Position numbers and translations under genes: made by a program
Shown here: positions 6,426 to 8,390 of the stretch, one piece after another
Numbering within the stretch: position 1 is the stretch's first letter
Layout: the number at the start of each line of letters is the position of its first letter
The notes under the pieces: model-generated
Seen by the model: the letters and a program-made list of their open reading frames with translations, nothing else
What the model was told of the DNA's origin: nothing
Database searches by the model: none
NCBI GenBank assembly: GCA_003451715.1
Contig: DMJN01000191.1
Span: 1-8,390, forward strand
Length of the DNA: 8,390 bases
Source of the DNA: Gammaproteobacteria bacterium
GTDB taxonomy: Bacteria; Pseudomonadota; Gammaproteobacteria; Pseudomonadales; Pseudohongiellaceae
Reading direction: 5' to 3'

Positions 6426-7085
6426 TCAGATCTGGTAAGTGGTTTTCTTCATGACCTGCGACATGGAGGTCATGGCAAGGCGGACGGCAAGCGGTAGTTC
6501 TGCTCCGCCCGCCTGCCTGGCTGTTTCGCCGTGCTGCTTTTCATCGACAATCATCTGCTCGAGTATCGCCTTGCTCTTTTCATCCTGTTCCGGAAGTTTC
6601 TGCAGATGATCTTCGAGGTGGTCACAGACTTGCTGTTCGGTTTCCGCAACGAATCCAAGACTCCATTTATCCCCCGCCAACCCGGCCGTCGCACCCACAC
6701 CGAAAGACAATGCATACCAGAGGGGATTGAGAATGCTGGGCTGGCTGCCAAGTTCGCCCAGTCGCTGATCACACCAGGCCAGATGATCGGATTCTTCTGC
6801 GGCGGCATGTTCCATCGCCGCGCGGACTTCGCCTAATTTAGCTGTCATCGCCTGTCCCTGGTAAAGGGCCTGGGCACAGACTTCGCCAGTGTGGTTGATG
6901 CGCATGAGCCCAGCGGCATGGCGCTTCTCGGAGCTGCTTAATTCGCTGTCATCAATCTCCCGGGCAGGTGATTTCCGCCCTGACTGGCCAGCTCCAGGCA
7001 CACAGCTGCGTAGTGCCTGATCGAACTGGATCAGCAGCTTGTCGAGTGTCGAGAGACTGGGTCGGCTGGATGAGTGATCGGACAT
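6426..7085 (-). CDS. coq7: Coq7-type demethoxyubiquinone hydroxylase
   Basis: Coq7 carries out the last ring hydroxylation of ubiquinone synthesis, acting on 2-polyprenyl-3-methyl-6-methoxy-1,4-benzoquinol at the inner-membrane face with a di-iron centre. The 219-residue protein has the usual Pseudomonas length and no signal peptide. A variable N-terminus (1-55) is followed by [20 protein letters not shown] (59-78) with iron ligand Glu68, [10 protein letters not shown] (96-105) with Glu98 and His101, a hydrophobic stretch around 117-147 ([17 protein letters not shown]), [12 protein letters not shown] (146-157) with Glu150, and [10 protein letters not shown] (180-189) with Glu182 and His185. 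All six expected ligands are present. The start codon directly follows the purD stop (TGAATG), so it is probably the downstream gene of a purD-coq7 transcript and translated by coupling. In Pseudomonas coq7 lies next to speD near vfr; speD is not here. Confidence 0.95.
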   Translation of the reverse strand: MSDHSSSRPSLSTLDKLLIQFDQALRSCVPGAGQSGRKSPAREIDDSELSSSEKRHAAGLMRINHTGEVCAQALYQGQAMTAKLGEVRAAMEHAAAEESDHLAWCDQRLGELGSQPSILNPLWYALSFGVGATAGLAGDKWSLGFVAETEQQVCDHLEDHLQKLPEQDEKSKAILEQMIVDEKQHGETARQAGGAELPLAVRLAMTSMSQVMKKTTYQI

Positions 7086-8372
7086 TCAGCCATTCTCGCG
7101 CGCTATGGCCCGATAGGCAATGTCGTTTCGAAAATAGACATTATTCCAGTTGATGCTATTTACCAGTGCGTAGGCAGCGGCCTGTGCTTCGGAAACGCTA
7201 TCTCCCAATGCTGTTGCACACAGTACTCGCCCACCATTGGTAACAATATCGCCGTCTCTTTCGGCCGTTCCCGCATGAAATACTTTCTGATGGTCGCCCT
7301 GGGGTGTATCCAAGCCGTCAATTACATCACCTTTGTTGTAGGTTCCTGGGTAGCCTCCGGACGCCAGTACTACACCGACGGCACATCGGGAATCCCAGTC
7401 TGTCGCCTGCTGATCAAGCTTCTGGTTTATGGCAGCGACACAATGTTCTGCCAGGTCCGACCTCAGACGCAGCATGATCGGTTGCGCTTCCGGATCGCCA
7501 AACCGGCAGTTGAACTCGACAACGGCAACCCCTCCAGACGGCGATACCATTAATCCGGCATACAGGAAACCTGTATAGTCGTTGCCATCTTCTGCCATAC
7601 CTCTGACGGTGGGTAGGATCACCTGGTCCATGATTCGCTGATACACTTCATCGGTAACTACCGGTGCCGGTGAGTAGGCACCCATGCCTCCGGTATTGGG
7701 ACCCTTATCGCCATCATCCCTGGCCTTGTGATCCTGCGAAGTCGCCATGGGCAGTACATTGCTGCCATCTACCATAGCAATGAAACTGGCTTCTTCCCCT
7801 TCAAGGAACTCCTCGATCACGACCCGGTGTCCGGCTTCCCCAAATTTATTGCCAGACAGCATGTCCTCAAGTGTCTGGATCGCTTCATCTTCATTCAGTG
7901 CCACGATCACGCCTTTCCCGGCCACCAGACCGTCGGCTTTGATGACTATTGGCGTTCCGTTTTCGCGAATGTAAGCAAGCGCCGGATCGAGATTGGTAAA
8001 AGTCTGGTAAGCGGCGGTGGGAATGCCATGCTTGTGCAGGAAGTCTTTTGTGAATGCTTTTGACCCTTCCAGTTGTGCAGCCCCAGCGGAGGGACCAAAG
8101 CAGGGCAACTCTCTTTCCTGAAAGTAATCAACTATTCCGCCCACTAAAGGGGCCTCAGGTCCCACAATAGTAAGCTCGATTTTGTTTGAGTCGGCAAAGT
8201 CCGCCAGGGTGGCAAAATCCATCACATCGATTGCAATGTTCTCAAGCTTTTTTTCGTGTGCGGTTCCCGTGTTGCCTGGAGCAACGAATACCTTTTCAAC
8301 CGAATCGGATTGAGCACATTTCCAGGCGAGAGCGTGTTCACGACCACCGGATCCTATTACCAATACTTTCAT
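7086..8372 (-). CDS. purD: Phosphoribosylamine-glycine ligase (GAR synthetase)
   Basis: PurD couples 5-phosphoribosylamine, glycine and ATP to form glycinamide ribonucleotide, the second step of purine synthesis. The complete protein has 428 residues, the standard length. The N-terminal domain has VLVIGSGGREHALAW (3-17), APGNTGT (31-37) and IVGPEAPLVGGI (69-80). The ATP-grasp core has FGPSAGAAQLEGSK (92-105), VIKADGLVAGKGVIVA (143-158), the family signature around DHKARDDGDKGPNTGGMGAY (214-233), and VEFNCRFGDPE (285-295) with the Glu and Asn metal ligands. The C-terminal domain has LASGGYPGTY (336-345) and GGRVL (380-384). The start is ATG 8372, giving MKVLVIGSGGREHA; I see no strong Shine-Dalgarno in the 18 visible upstream bases. 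Many gammaproteobacteria place purH upstream, but that lies outside the window. The stop TGA abuts the coq7 ATG. Confidence 0.97.
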   Translation of the reverse strand: MKVLVIGSGGREHALAWKCAQSDSVEKVFVAPGNTGTAHEKKLENIAIDVMDFATLADFADSNKIELTIVGPEAPLVGGIVDYFQERELPCFGPSAGAAQLEGSKAFTKDFLHKHGIPTAAYQTFTNLDPALAYIRENGTPIVIKADGLVAGKGVIVALNEDEAIQTLEDMLSGNKFGEAGHRVVIEEFLEGEEASFIAMVDGSNVLPMATSQDHKARDDGDKGPNTGGMGAYSPAPVVTDEVYQRIMDQVILPTVRGMAEDGNDYTGFLYAGLMVSPSGGVAVVEFNCRFGDPEAQPIMLRLRSDLAEHCVAAINQKLDQQATDWDSRCAVGVVLASGGYPGTYNKGDVIDGLDTPQGDHQKVFHAGTAERDGDIVTNGGRVLCATALGDSVSEAQAAAYALVNSINWNNVYFRNDIAYRAIARENG

Positions 8373-8390
8373 AGTCTTGCCCAGAAGGTC

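Noticed and set aside
7074..7553. 159-codon + strand frame antisense to purD
   Set aside because: It lies across conserved PurD motifs on the minus strand and has no recognisable features.
8373..8390. End of an upstream gene overlapping the purD start by ATGA
   Set aside because: One minus-strand frame would end in TGA overlapping the purD ATG, but 18 bases are too few to support a gene.

Overview
The window is chromosomal DNA from a gammaproteobacterium. The closest arrangement I can recall is the Pseudomonas one: rpe near separate trpE, trpG, trpD and trpC, then a crp/vfr regulator, a YhfA-type OsmC protein and coq7. The proteins read best against Pseudomonas and enteric homologues. I cannot resolve the genus from sequence alone.

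Layout. Bases 1-120 hold the last 39 codons of a DjlA-like J-domain co-chaperone. Bases 139-254 hold a long, nearly perfect inverted repeat. Its right arm supplies the start codon and first codons of rpe (243-938). Tryptophan genes follow on the + strand: trpE (964-2442), trpG (2458-3042), trpD (3070-4098) and trpC (4104-4907), with gaps of 5-27 bases. They cover chorismate to anthranilate, phosphoribosyl-anthranilate, and the indole-3-glycerol phosphate step. trpF, trpB and trpA are not in the window. Rpe belongs to the pentose phosphate pathway, which feeds the PRPP used by TrpD.

A convergent, minus-strand crp gene (5660-5025) reads as a complete 211-codon CRP/Vfr protein except for one in-frame TAA at codon 80. 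I call it a pseudogene, or a gene with a sequence error or unusual expression. A 319-base divergent control region (5661-5979) separates it from yhfA (5980-6402). It contains two CRP-like half-sites and a perfect -10 hexamer for crp. The minus strand then carries purD (8372-7086) and coq7 (7085-6426), whose stop and start codons directly abut.

Most of the window is ordinary housekeeping sequence. The points worth a second look are the repeat that forms the rpe start, the single nonsense codon in crp, the fused purD-coq7 junction, and the genes missing relative to Pseudomonas order (gph, speD). I see no defence system, phage, CRISPR array, tRNA or rRNA.
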